This document shows positions 33,579 through 41,399 of a DNA stretch of 64,000 bases, piece by piece. Made by a program: the position numbers and the translations under genes. The DNA is from SOJA01 sp964598485. Its GTDB lineage: Archaea > Thermoproteota > Bathyarchaeia > Bathyarchaeales > Bathycorpusculaceae. The first letter of the stretch is position 1. Each line of letters starts with the position of its first letter. The stretch is taken from assembly GCA_964598485.1 (NCBI GenBank), contig CAZRCD010000011.1, forward strand, positions 1 to 64,000, given 5' to 3'. The notes below the pieces were generated by a model. It did no database searches. It was given only the letters and a program-made list of their open reading frames with translations, and was not told where the DNA came from.

Positions 33579-34790
33579 ATGCGAGTTTATTTTTCTCCAT
33601 GCGGCATAGGCCTCGGACATGTTGGAAGATGCATTCCAATCGCCAGAAGACTTGGAGAGAAAAACGTTGAAGTGATGTTCTCTACCTACAAAGAAGGAAT
33701 ACGTTACGTTGAAAGAGAGAAGCTTACGCTAGTTAAAGCTCCGCCAATCGGTTTTCAAGTCAAACCAGACGGAACAATAGATTTCAGACAAACAGCCGTC
33801 AATCCAGGTCCATTTTTCGCATCCTTCACCTTTATGAAGCAAGTCAACGCTGAAATAGAAGCCATCGAAAGCTTCAAACCAGACGTAGTCGTTTCAGACT
33901 CCCGCGCCTCACCTCTATTGGCAGCAAAAATCTTGGGAATCCCCAGAATATGCATCTTAAATCAGTTTCAGGTGATAATTCCACGGAAAAAACATTTTTT
34001 GCGTTTAGCAAGATTCGCAGATTCCATGACGCTCGCAATAATCGGAAAGATGTGGACAAGCGGAAACGTGGTGTTAATACCAGATTTTCCTCAACCGTAC
34101 ACGATAAGCACTGGCAACCTAAACGTTCCAAAATCCTACAGAAAAAAAGTAAGGTTGATAGGGCCAATTTTACCAAAACATCCAAACGAACTGCCAACTC
34201 AGAAAGAACTCCGCAAAAAACTAAAGTTGTCTTCGGACAAACCAGTTATCTTCGCGCCTATAAGCGGTCCTATTAGGGAGAGAGCCTTCTTAACAGGAAT
34301 GTTAAGGAGAATCTTGCTCGAGTTTCCAGACGATTTCGATGTCGTTTTGTCGCTTGGCTACCCAAATGCTGACACTAAACCCATATCGCACGGTAATTTG
34401 AGAATTTACAATTGGATTCCAAACCGTTTTGAATACTTGAAAGCTTGTGATTTGGTTATAAGTCGTGCTGGACATGGAACCCTAACGCAGTGCATGTGCT
34501 ACGGAAAACCCATGATTCTAGTGCCAACACCTAGCCATACAGAGCAACTCAACAACGCAAAACAAGCTAAAGAATTAGGCGTCGCAAAGATAATTGAACA
34601 GGAAGAATTAAACAAACAAAAACTATTGGAAAGTGTCCACCAAATCTTGGAAAGCGAAATTCCCGAAAAGCTCAAACAAGTCCAAAAAGAAGTTAGGCAA
34701 TACAACGGCTTAGAAAACGCCGTAAGAGCAATAATTGAAACAGCAGAAAAGCCTTCAAATATTAAAATAAAAGCGAACATTTTAAGTTAG
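33579..34790 (+). CDS. MurG/UGT-like glycosyltransferase (GT-B fold)
   Basis: A 403-residue glycosyltransferase. The N-terminal acceptor domain begins YFSPCGIGLGHVGRCIPIAR with the GxGH loop. The C-terminal donor domain has VISRAGHGTLTQCMCYGKP and VPTPSHTEQLNNAKQAKELG, the sugar-nucleotide-binding pattern of MurG and UDP-glucuronosyltransferases. Archaeal members decorate lipids or proteins. It begins three bases after the AMMECR1 stop and is probably in the same operon as nadC, which begins 19 bases later. Confidence 0.88.
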   Translation: MRVYFSPCGIGLGHVGRCIPIARRLGEKNVEVMFSTYKEGIRYVEREKLTLVKAPPIGFQVKPDGTIDFRQTAVNPGPFFASFTFMKQVNAEIEAIESFKPDVVVSDSRASPLLAAKILGIPRICILNQFQVIIPRKKHFLRLARFADSMTLAIIGKMWTSGNVVLIPDFPQPYTISTGNLNVPKSYRKKVRLIGPILPKHPNELPTQKELRKKLKLSSDKPVIFAPISGPIRERAFLTGMLRRILLEFPDDFDVVLSLGYPNADTKPISHGNLRIYNWIPNRFEYLKACDLVISRAGHGTLTQCMCYGKPMILVPTPSHTEQLNNAKQAKELGVAKIIEQEELNKQKLLESVHQILESEIPEKLKQVQKEVRQYNGLENAVRAIIETAEKPSNIKIKANILS

Positions 34791-34809
34791 ACAACCGTAA
34801 GGTGAAAGT

Positions 34810-35679
34810 ATGTTCTTACCACGAAAGATTCTGGAAGAAAAACTCCGAAACATTTTAGCCGAAGACATTGGACAAGGCGACATAACCACAGCATTAATTG
34901 TTCCCGCAGATAGCACTGCAGAAGCAGAGATAATATCAAAGGAGACAGGAGTCATAGCTGGAATGGAAGAAGCCGAAATATTAGTGGAAAGCCTAGGACT
35001 CAAAGCCAAAATTTTGGTTCCAGACGGAGAAAAAATCAAAGCGAAAAGCGTTTTGATGAAAATCTCTGGAGACACTCGAACAATGCTTTCGGTTGAACGT
35101 ACACTTCTAAATATCATCTCCCGCATGAGCGGCATAGCAACAACCACAAGAAAGCTAATAGGGAAAATTCAGAAAGCCAAACTTAAAACTAGAGTTGCAT
35201 GCACACGAAAAGTAGCGCCGGGTCTCCTCTATTTTGACAAAAAAGCTGTTTTAGTAGGCGGCGGCGACACGCATAGACTTCATTTAGATGACATGATTTT
35301 GATAAAGGACAACCACATCGCAGTTGCTGGGAGCATTGGAAAAGCGATAGAAAAAGTAAGGAAAGATACTTCATTCAGCAAAAAAATCGAGGTTGAAGTA
35401 ACAAAAGTTAAAGACGTTTTAGTTGCGGCAAGAGCTAGAGCAGACATAATCATGCTGGACAATTTTTCCCCGGAACAAACAGAAAAGGCTGTTAAACTAC
35501 TGAAAAAAGAACGGTTTTTTGGAAGGGTTTTGCTTGAGGCAAGCGGCGGAATCACTGCAGAGAACATTCTTGCCTATGCGTCAAAGGGAGTTGACATAGT
35601 AAGCCTAGGCGAAATAACACACAGCACGAAAGCGCTAGATGTAAGCCTAGAAATCACAAAAATCAACTGGAAAGGTTAG
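34810..35679 (+). CDS. nadC: Nicotinate-nucleotide pyrophosphorylase (carboxylating)
   Basis: A 289-residue quinolinate phosphoribosyltransferase, the step that brings the NAD ring into nucleotide form. Motifs: EDIGQGDITTALIVP near the start, ERTLLNIISRMSGIATTTR, TRKVAPGL, GGGDTHRLHLDDMILIKDNH with the substrate-binding Arg, His and Lys, and LEASGGITAENI near the end. Usual length and complete. The quinolinate-making genes nadA and nadB are not in the window. Confidence 0.95.
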   Translation: MFLPRKILEEKLRNILAEDIGQGDITTALIVPADSTAEAEIISKETGVIAGMEEAEILVESLGLKAKILVPDGEKIKAKSVLMKISGDTRTMLSVERTLLNIISRMSGIATTTRKLIGKIQKAKLKTRVACTRKVAPGLLYFDKKAVLVGGGDTHRLHLDDMILIKDNHIAVAGSIGKAIEKVRKDTSFSKKIEVEVTKVKDVLVAARARADIIMLDNFSPEQTEKAVKLLKKERFFGRVLLEASGGITAENILAYASKGVDIVSLGEITHSTKALDVSLEITKINWKG

Positions 35680-35687
35680 ACGAAAAA

Positions 35688-36230
35688 TCACTCAAAACCA
35701 CCGAAATATGAAATTATAGCCATCTCCACGATTGCAGCTATTAGTAGCATTACTGCACATATCGAGATCAGTACGCAAGTGTTTACAAGTTCCTTTTTAC
35801 CCTTATGTTGTATTATACGCCAAGTTAACCAGACGCTTTGAGCAAAAGCGATTGAATACGCCAGAAACTCCAGCCATGTAAATGGAAATGCAAAAAGAAA
35901 AGCGAAAACTAGGAGGGAGGGCAAACCTTCAGCTACGCTCGCTGCCGCAATTACAATGCCTGTATTATGCAGCACGTATGATCCAAAAATGGGTCCTGCA
36001 ATAGGCACAAACATTACTAAGCATATCATGAAGTTGTTTCCAAAAATCAGCTGTGCATTTACGTTTTCCTGAATTTCTTCAAGTTCTTTTTCTATCTCAC
36101 TTGCTTCTTCATGGCTAAGCGGGGTTAAAACACCCGCAACTGTTATGATTATGGATAAGAGGAAAAACGCTGCAATTGTTAGGATTCCTTTGATTTTTGT
36201 GGGAGCATTTCTCCAAAAGTTATATGCCAA
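35688..36230 (-). CDS. SpoIIM-like membrane protein
   Basis: A 180-residue protein with about five hydrophobic helices and a short charged segment (EEASEIEKELEEIQENV). The GNNFMICLVMFVPIAGPIFGSYVLHNTG region matches the archaeal stage-II-sporulation-M-like family, which has no sporulation role in archaea and is proposed to help shape membranes or transport. It lies 15 bases downstream of the DUF4152 gene on the same strand. Confidence 0.75.
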   Translation of the reverse strand: MAYNFWRNAPTKIKGILTIAAFFLLSIIITVAGVLTPLSHEEASEIEKELEEIQENVNAQLIFGNNFMICLVMFVPIAGPIFGSYVLHNTGIVIAAASVAEGLPSLLVFAFLFAFPFTWLEFLAYSIAFAQSVWLTWRIIQHKGKKELVNTCVLISICAVMLLIAAIVEMAIISYFGGFE

Positions 36231-36245
36231 CCATAGGACCTCTTT

Positions 36246-36944
36246 TTAGTTCCGTGATCTTGGAGTTATTTTTAAGGCTCGGAAGCCTCTTGCAACTGGA
36301 TTTAGCATTTCCGTGATATTAACTTTTTTCAAGATTTCTTTTTTGTCTTCTGCATAACCCCTGATGTCGTGCTCCGCCGCTATAAGCGAGTGAAGATATA
36401 TTCTTTTTTCAGCTGGTCTAGGTTGACATTTTAAGGGCAAACCAAGCAGAACTGTTTGGTTCTCTTTCAGGGCTTTATCACACGTATATAGTATCGCATG
36501 CGCTCCCGCTGTTAATTCTGCAATCCTCACCGGAACACTTTCTTTGCCAATGGCTAAAACTTCAACTCCATATCTTTGCCTAACTTCACCAGCAATCTTC
36601 CGAAGCCTAGGCAAAATTTTTAGAAGATGACGCCTTCCTTTGCTTGAAACTCTTATGTTAGAGAACTGAATTGGAGACAACTGCTCAAGCGGACGAGCAC
36701 CCAAAGACATGTCGAGATGAACAACATCCGCTTTTACTTTTCCAAGAAGTTCTCTACAAAGCTCTGCTTCATGCACTATGACTTCATACCCTTTTGTTGC
36801 ATCTGCAAAAATGGGTTCAGCAAAACAAGCGCTGAACTCTCTGTAAGGCGAGTTGACCAATACCGCTGCAGCTGCAACAATCGACTGGGGCTCAAATTTT
36901 TGGTCTAGTATGGCGGCGGATGAATCTGCTGCGATAACTTTCAA
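36246..36944 (-). CDS. DUF4152-family archaeal protein
   Basis: A protein of about 232 residues, of the uncharacterised archaeal DUF4152 family. Features: LKVIAADSSAAILDQKFEP at the start, VVHLDMSLGARPLEQL, and AIGKESVPVRIAELTAGAHA. The Asp residues (AADSS, HLDMS) in strand ends suggest an RNase-H/RuvC-like or nuclease-like fold, but that is a guess. I place the start at TTG 36944, which has AAGGTGA upstream; an ATG at 36980 would add 12 unconvincing residues. Same operon as rlmE. Confidence 0.65.
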   Translation of the reverse strand: MKVIAADSSAAILDQKFEPQSIVAAAAVLVNSPYREFSACFAEPIFADATKGYEVIVHEAELCRELLGKVKADVVHLDMSLGARPLEQLSPIQFSNIRVSSKGRRHLLKILPRLRKIAGEVRQRYGVEVLAIGKESVPVRIAELTAGAHAILYTCDKALKENQTVLLGLPLKCQPRPAEKRIYLHSLIAAEHDIRGYAEDKKEILKKVNITEMLNPVARGFRALKITPRSRN

Positions 36945-36997
36945 ACAGTTCACCTTATCTTGTCTATTAGGGAACAACATAATTTATCTTTGCTGCT

Positions 36998-37615
36998 TCA
37001 GCACGCTGTTTGTATTAAATGCACTCCTAAAATGAATAATTCTGAGCTTTTAGGTCGGCTTGCCTTCGGTTTCACTATTCTGACAATCTCAAAATGTTGC
37101 TTCAATTCTTTAATAAAATCGTTAAGCATGTCTCCTTCGAAAACTTTTACGAAAAAATTTCCGGAAGCCTTGAGTGTTTTTAACGCTATTTTTAGTGCTT
37201 GTTGGGCTAGGTCTATTTGGCGGGCATGGTCCACCTCCCATATTCCAGATATGTTTGGCGAGGCATCCGAAATTACAGCGTCAGCCTTTCTTGGAAGGAA
37301 CTCCAATATTTGCTCAAGTGTCTCTTCTTCTGTTATATCACCTATCATCGTTCGAACATTAAGCTGTGAGAAAGGTTCAATAGATTTTAGGTCAACACCT
37401 AAAACAAAACCTTTGGTTCCCACAATTTTTCTTGCTGCTTGAACCCAACCGCCTGGTGCCGCACCCAAATCAACAACGACGTTACCGTTTTCTATAAAAT
37501 GATACTTTTTCACGGCTTGAAACAGTTTGTAGGCTGCCCTAGAACGATATTTCTCTTCTTTCGCCTTTTTGTAGTAATGATCTCTTTTCCGCTCTCGTAC
37601 CCATGCTTTGGGCAA
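36998..37615 (-). CDS. rlmE: 23S rRNA 2'-O-methyltransferase RlmE/FtsJ
   Basis: A 205-residue RrmJ-type SAM methyltransferase that methylates a ribose of rRNA. Motif I is VVDLGAAPGGWVQAARKIVG, the catalytic Asp lies in AVISDASPNISGI and a catalytic Lys in NFFVKVFEGDM. The N-terminal RSRAAYKLFQAVKKY contributes another family Lys. Length is typical. Two bases separate it from the stop of the TFE-beta-like gene upstream, so both are co-transcribed. Confidence 0.94.
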   Translation of the reverse strand: MPKAWVRERKRDHYYKKAKEEKYRSRAAYKLFQAVKKYHFIENGNVVVDLGAAPGGWVQAARKIVGTKGFVLGVDLKSIEPFSQLNVRTMIGDITEEETLEQILEFLPRKADAVISDASPNISGIWEVDHARQIDLAQQALKIALKTLKASGNFFVKVFEGDMLNDFIKELKQHFEIVRIVKPKASRPKSSELFILGVHLIQTAC

Positions 37616-37617
37616 AA

Positions 37618-38001
37618 CTAGCTGTCACCTAATTCACTGGATTCATTTTCGGTTAGAAATAAAAGCCATTCTGTCAGTTTTTCGCAGTTTTGCGGTGAAA
37701 TATTGCTTGCCGAGCCGCATCTTGAGCTTTCCGGGCACATTAAACATGGGCAGTCTGATATAGAATCTATTGATGCTGGGAGCCTTTCGGGATAAAGCCT
37801 ATAGGTCCATCTTCCGTTGCAGAGTTCCTTTTCTCTGCGAATCAGTCCCTTGCCCTCCAGCTTTAGAGCTATTCTTGAGCCTTCTCTACTGCTCCCCCCC
37901 AGTTTTCGCCATAGCTCCGACTGCAACACACCTTGACAACCGTTGTTTATTATGAATTGCAAGGCTTTTTGTTCAAATTCAGTGCGTTTCGGCATTTCCA
38001 T
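37618..38001 (-). CDS. Winged-helix protein with C-terminal Cys cluster, TFE-beta/RPC39-like
   Basis: A 127-residue protein: a winged helix (EFEQKALQFIINNGCQGVLQ to GRWTYRLYPERLP) followed by a cysteine cluster SDCPCLMCPESSRCG (Cys84, Cys86, Cys89, Cys95) and Cys106. A winged helix plus a 4Fe-4S cluster is the layout of TFE-beta, the archaeal partner of TFE-alpha and relative of RPC39, which helps open promoters. An iron-sulfur Lrp/Rrf2-like regulator is the alternative. The start is ATG 38001 or 37995; a longer frame to 38121 is an overlap with the kae1 gene. Confidence 0.6.
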   Translation of the reverse strand: MEMPKRTEFEQKALQFIINNGCQGVLQSELWRKLGGSSREGSRIALKLEGKGLIRREKELCNGRWTYRLYPERLPASIDSISDCPCLMCPESSRCGSASNISPQNCEKLTEWLLFLTENESSELGDS

Positions 38002-38072
38002 CAGTTCCAAGCTTTGCACGTTAATATATGTGTGCTTACGAATAAAAATGTGTATGTTGAAGGGCAGCAAAA

Positions 38073-39095
38073 ATGAAGCGAAAAAAAACCAGCGAATCCT
38101 ACTGTCTAGGAATCGAATCAACAGCGGATGACTTTAGCGTCGGAATATCAACATTCAACGGAAAAATATTGGCAAACACTATAAGCGCCTACATTCCGCC
38201 AGAAGGAGGAATACATCCACGAGAGGCAGCGAGACACCACGCAAAAGTGGCAAATAAAGTCCTAGAAGAAGCCTTCCAAAAAGCAGGAATAAAACCAAGG
38301 AATTCGTCTATCATAGCATTCTCTCAAGGTCCAGGTCTCGGTCCATGCCTCCGCACAGGCGCAACTGTGGCGAGAGCCCTAGCTTCTTACTTGGACATCC
38401 CCCTCGTGGGGGTTAACCACTGTGTTGCGCACATAGAAATAGGAAAACTTAAAACAGGGGCTGAGGACCCGGTTACGCTCTATGTTTCTGGGGGAAACAC
38501 CATAGTTTCAGCGTTTGATTCTGGTCGCTACAGGGTTTTCGGCGAGACTTTAGATGTTGCCCTTGGAAACTGTTTAGATGTTTTTGCGAGAGAAGCTGGA
38601 CTGCATCAAAGGGTCGGTGAGCCTTTTGGGGCTGTTGTTGAGAAACTTGCTGCCAATGGAAAGAAGTTGATCCATCTGCCTTACACGGTTAAGGGTATGG
38701 ACATGTCCTTCAGCGGATTATTGACTGCCGTTATTAACTTACTTAAAAAGGGAGAGTACAAGCTTGAGGACTTATGCTACAGTCTTCAAGAAACAGTGTT
38801 CTCCATGGTTACTGAGGTGACTGAACGGGCTTTGGCACACACAGAGAAAAAGGAAGTGTTGTTGACTGGTGGAGTGGCAGCCAACAAAAGACTGCAGTCA
38901 ATGATTAAGGCTATAGCTGAAGAGCACGACGCTGAGTTTTCTGTTATGCCAAAGGAATTTGCAGTTGATAACGGAGCCATGATTGCGTGGACAGGCGTAT
39001 TAGCCTACAAGCAGGGTGTTGTTACACCGATTGAGGAAAGCTTTGTAAAGTTGAGGTGGCGGCTTGATGAGGTTGAAGTCCCTTGGGTGAAATGA
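38073..39095 (+). CDS. kae1: KEOPS subunit Kae1, tRNA t6A synthase
   Basis: A 340-residue TsaD/Kae1 protein that transfers threonylcarbamoyl to A37 of ANN-decoding tRNAs. Metal ligands are in IHPREAARHHAKVANK and in GVNHCVAHIEIG, the nucleotide site in TLYVSGGNTIVSAF and the C-terminal LLTGGVAANKRL with the DNGAMIAWTG closing. It is followed by a separate Bud32 gene with overlapping start and stop, whereas in many Euryarchaeota the two are fused. Confidence 0.96.
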   Translation: MKRKKTSESYCLGIESTADDFSVGISTFNGKILANTISAYIPPEGGIHPREAARHHAKVANKVLEEAFQKAGIKPRNSSIIAFSQGPGLGPCLRTGATVARALASYLDIPLVGVNHCVAHIEIGKLKTGAEDPVTLYVSGGNTIVSAFDSGRYRVFGETLDVALGNCLDVFAREAGLHQRVGEPFGAVVEKLAANGKKLIHLPYTVKGMDMSFSGLLTAVINLLKKGEYKLEDLCYSLQETVFSMVTEVTERALAHTEKKEVLLTGGVAANKRLQSMIKAIAEEHDAEFSVMPKEFAVDNGAMIAWTGVLAYKQGVVTPIEESFVKLRWRLDEVEVPWVK

Positions 39096-39745
39096 AACAG
39101 CCACTTTTAGTTAAGAAGGGCGCAGAAGCTAGTTTGTATCTTGCAGATTGGCACGGTAGAAAGGTGATTATGAAAAAGCGTTTGCCAAAGAAATATCGGT
39201 TGTCAGAACTGGATGAACAGATTAAAACCTATAGAACAATTCATGAACCGCAATTAATTCATAAAGCCAAGAAAACTGGAGTACCCACACCCACAATATT
39301 TCTGGTTGACGTTAAAAACGCCACAATCATAATGGAGTTCATAGAAGGGAAACAAGTAAAACAGTTGTTGAGCGAAGTTTCCAAAAGCGAAAGGCAGCAC
39401 TTATGCTTTAAAATTGGAGAATTAATAAGTAGGCTTCATAAAAACGGAATAATTCACGGCGATTTAACAACATCAAACATGATTCTCAACTCTGAAGGAA
39501 AAATTTTCTTCGTGGATTTCGGACTCGGCGAAAAATCAAAAGAACTGGAAGCCAGAGGAGTTGATTTGCACCTCATGAAAAGGGCTCTACAAAGCACACA
39601 TTTCCGATTCGCAAAAGAATGCTTTAACTCTGTGGTTGAGGGCTATTCCAAGGTGTTGGGCTCTGAAACTGCGAAAAACGTTTTAGATAAAATTAAGCAG
39701 ATAGAGAAGAGGGGACGTTACATTGCTGAAAGAAAAGGTGACTGA
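39092..39745 (+). CDS. bud32: KEOPS subunit Bud32, atypical kinase/ATPase
   Basis: A 217-residue Bud32 that regulates Kae1 in the KEOPS complex. The kinase core is short: KVIMKKRLPKKYRLSELDE supplies the Lys, GIIHGDLTTSNMILN the catalytic loop, and IFFVDFGLGEKSKELEARGVD the metal-binding DFG-like motif. I use the ATG at 39092, which overlaps the Kae1 TGA (ATGA) and has GGGTGA before it; a TTG at 39083 is in frame. Four bases separate its stop from the next gene. Confidence 0.95.
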   Translation: MKQPLLVKKGAEASLYLADWHGRKVIMKKRLPKKYRLSELDEQIKTYRTIHEPQLIHKAKKTGVPTPTIFLVDVKNATIIMEFIEGKQVKQLLSEVSKSERQHLCFKIGELISRLHKNGIIHGDLTTSNMILNSEGKIFFVDFGLGEKSKELEARGVDLHLMKRALQSTHFRFAKECFNSVVEGYSKVLGSETAKNVLDKIKQIEKRGRYIAERKGD

Positions 39746-39748
39746 TAA

Positions 39749-40150
39749 ATGATAAAAACTGTTTGGAGCATAACTTTTCATGTTTCAAATCTAGAAAAAG
39801 CGGCAAAATTCTATGAAGAAACATTGGGCCTAGAAAAGAAGTATGAATACTCAAGTTACGTTGGCTTTGAATGTGGTGGAGTGGAAATCGGATTAACGCC
39901 AAAACTTAAAGAAGGACAAAAAGTAAGTACAGCGTCGCCTTCCGTGGAGTTTCTTGTAGATGACGCGGAAAAAGTCTACAGGGAACTGAAGAATAAAGGG
40001 GCAAAGTTCATCAAAGAACTGCACGAAGAACCTTGGGGCGGAAAACAAGCAACCTTCACAGACCCAGACGGCAACATCCTAGAAATAACAAAGATAAACT
40101 GGAAAAAGTACTTCACCGTATCAGCTGAAGGCGCTGACAGAAAGTCGTGA
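39749..40150 (+). CDS. VOC/glyoxalase-fold protein
   Basis: A 133-residue vicinal-oxygen-chelate protein with two beta-alpha-beta-beta-beta repeats: WSITFHVSNLEKAAKFYEETLG in the first and KQATFTDPDGNILEITKI in the second. Glu in the last strand and His in the first are the usual metal ligands. The substrate could be methylglyoxal or an aromatic compound and cannot be told. It lies within the kae1-bud32-rdgB operon, four bases after bud32. Confidence 0.85.
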   Translation: MIKTVWSITFHVSNLEKAAKFYEETLGLEKKYEYSSYVGFECGGVEIGLTPKLKEGQKVSTASPSVEFLVDDAEKVYRELKNKGAKFIKELHEEPWGGKQATFTDPDGNILEITKINWKKYFTVSAEGADRKS

Positions 40151-40156
40151 GGCAAA

Positions 40157-40780
40157 ATGAATTTACAACTAAAAGCAAAAGCCATATTTTTCGCAACAGA
40201 CAACATCCACAAATTTGACGAAGCCCGCAAAGTCTTGGCTGAGTACAAGATAGCAGTAGGCATGCTTAGAGCCAAAGCCTTAGAGATCCAAAGCGACAAC
40301 CTAGAAGAAATCGCAAAAACAAGTGTTGTGGACGCATTTAAGCGATGCAATCTGCCCTTAATAGTGGAAGACGCAGGATTATTCATAGACGCGTTAAACG
40401 GATTCCCGGGACCATACTCTGCTTACGCTTATAAAACCATAGGCAACAAGGGACTACTGAAACTTATGGAAAACACTGAAAACAGAAAGGCTAGATTCCA
40501 TTCAGTAATAGCATACTATTCAGCAGAGTTAAAGTCGCCAATATGCTTCAAAGGAGAAGCCCTCGGGGAAATAATAAAAGAGGAAAGAAGAGGAACCCGT
40601 GAATCAGCGTTTGGTTTTGACCCCATATTCAAACCAGCAAACAGCCAAAAAACATTTGCTGAAATGACCAGCATGGAGAAAAACAAGCATTCCCATAGGG
40701 CTAAAGCCATGAGAACATTTGCCGAATGGTACAAGAAATCTCCGTGGCAAAAACCACAAGGTGATTATTCTAATCAATAA
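40157..40780 (+). CDS. rdgB: XTP/dITP diphosphatase
   Basis: A 207-residue Ham1-type pyrophosphatase that removes non-canonical purine nucleotides (XTP, dITP). The N-terminal IFFATDNIHKFDEARKVLAEY is the substrate-binding loop, and LPLIVEDAGLFIDALNGFPGPYSAY and RGTRESAFGFDPIF are the other conserved stretches. The C-terminal SHRAKAMRTFAEW is also typical. Placement after the KEOPS genes is common in archaea. Only six bases separate it from the VOC gene. Confidence 0.94.
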   Translation: MNLQLKAKAIFFATDNIHKFDEARKVLAEYKIAVGMLRAKALEIQSDNLEEIAKTSVVDAFKRCNLPLIVEDAGLFIDALNGFPGPYSAYAYKTIGNKGLLKLMENTENRKARFHSVIAYYSAELKSPICFKGEALGEIIKEERRGTRESAFGFDPIFKPANSQKTFAEMTSMEKNKHSHRAKAMRTFAEWYKKSPWQKPQGDYSNQ

Positions 40781-40790
40781 TTTTAAATAT
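40781..40790 (+). promoter_or_regulatory. TATA box of the uS15 gene
   Basis: TTTTAAATAT directly after the rdgB stop, 42 bases before the ATG at 40832; transcription should start near 40812. AAAAGGGA follows as ribosome binding site. Confidence 0.5.
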
Positions 40791-40831
40791 CCGTCTTCAC
40801 TCGCTCATACAGAGTTCAAAAGGGACAAGCA

Positions 40832-41272
40832 ATGCCAAAGAAGAAAAAAGGAAGATCCCATTCAACAAGACCAGCCAGCAAACGCCCTCCAAGCTGGTGC
40901 AAATACCAGCCAGAAGAAGTAGAAGCCCTAGTCATTAAACTCGCAAAAGACGGACATCCTCCAAGCCGTATAGGAACAATCCTAAGAGACCAATATGCAA
41001 TTCCACTCGTTAAGCCGTTTACTGGAAAAGCAATAACGCAAATACTTAAGGAGGCAGAGCTTGCACCATCAATACCCGAAGACCTCGGAGATTTGCTGAA
41101 AAAGGCTGCAAGCCTCACCCCACACATAGAAAAAAACAAAAGAGACATTCACAACAAAAGATCCCTCCAAGTTGTCGAAGCAAAAATCCACAAGCTCTCA
41201 AGATATTACAAACGCAAAGGCATTTTGCCGCCTAATTGGAAGTACCAAGCGAAAACAGCTATCATAGTCTAG
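40832..41272 (+). CDS. rps15: Ribosomal protein uS15 (S13e type)
   Basis: A 146-residue protein of the archaeal/eukaryotic S15 (S13e) form. The N-terminal archaeal extension begins PKKKKGRSHSTRPASKRPPSW and the core has GHPPSRIGTILRDQYAIP and HIEKNKRDIHNKRSLQVVEAKIHKL. The ending, RYYKRKGILPPNW, is characteristic. Own TATA box and ribosome binding site. It lies between the KEOPS genes and the DHH nuclease gene. Confidence 0.97.
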   Translation: MPKKKKGRSHSTRPASKRPPSWCKYQPEEVEALVIKLAKDGHPPSRIGTILRDQYAIPLVKPFTGKAITQILKEAELAPSIPEDLGDLLKKAASLTPHIEKNKRDIHNKRSLQVVEAKIHKLSRYYKRKGILPPNWKYQAKTAIIV

Positions 41273-41328
41273 TAAGCTGCATGATAGGTTTCAATGTTGA
41301 AAAACTTAGCGGGGTTTATCGTTTTTTG

Positions 41329-41340
41329 TTTGCGCGCAAA
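41329..41340. promoter_or_regulatory. TTTGCGCGCAAA perfect palindrome (copy 3)
   Basis: Twelve-base perfect palindrome, 20 bases upstream of the TATA-like CTTAAATAAA (41361-41370) of the DHH nuclease gene. It shares the TTT-G-CGCGC-AA layout of the copies at 758 and 8058, and its spacing to the TATA box equals that of copy 2. Confidence 0.45.
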
Positions 41341-41399
41341 AATCAGAGCGTACAGTCATTCTTAAATAAAACAGACTCTCTAGCCTAATCGTGGTGTCT

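Noticed and set aside
38073..39745. Kae1-Bud32 fusion as in many Euryarchaeota
   Set aside because: The stop codon of kae1 (39093-39095) is real and the bud32 start overlaps it by ATGA, so they are two genes.
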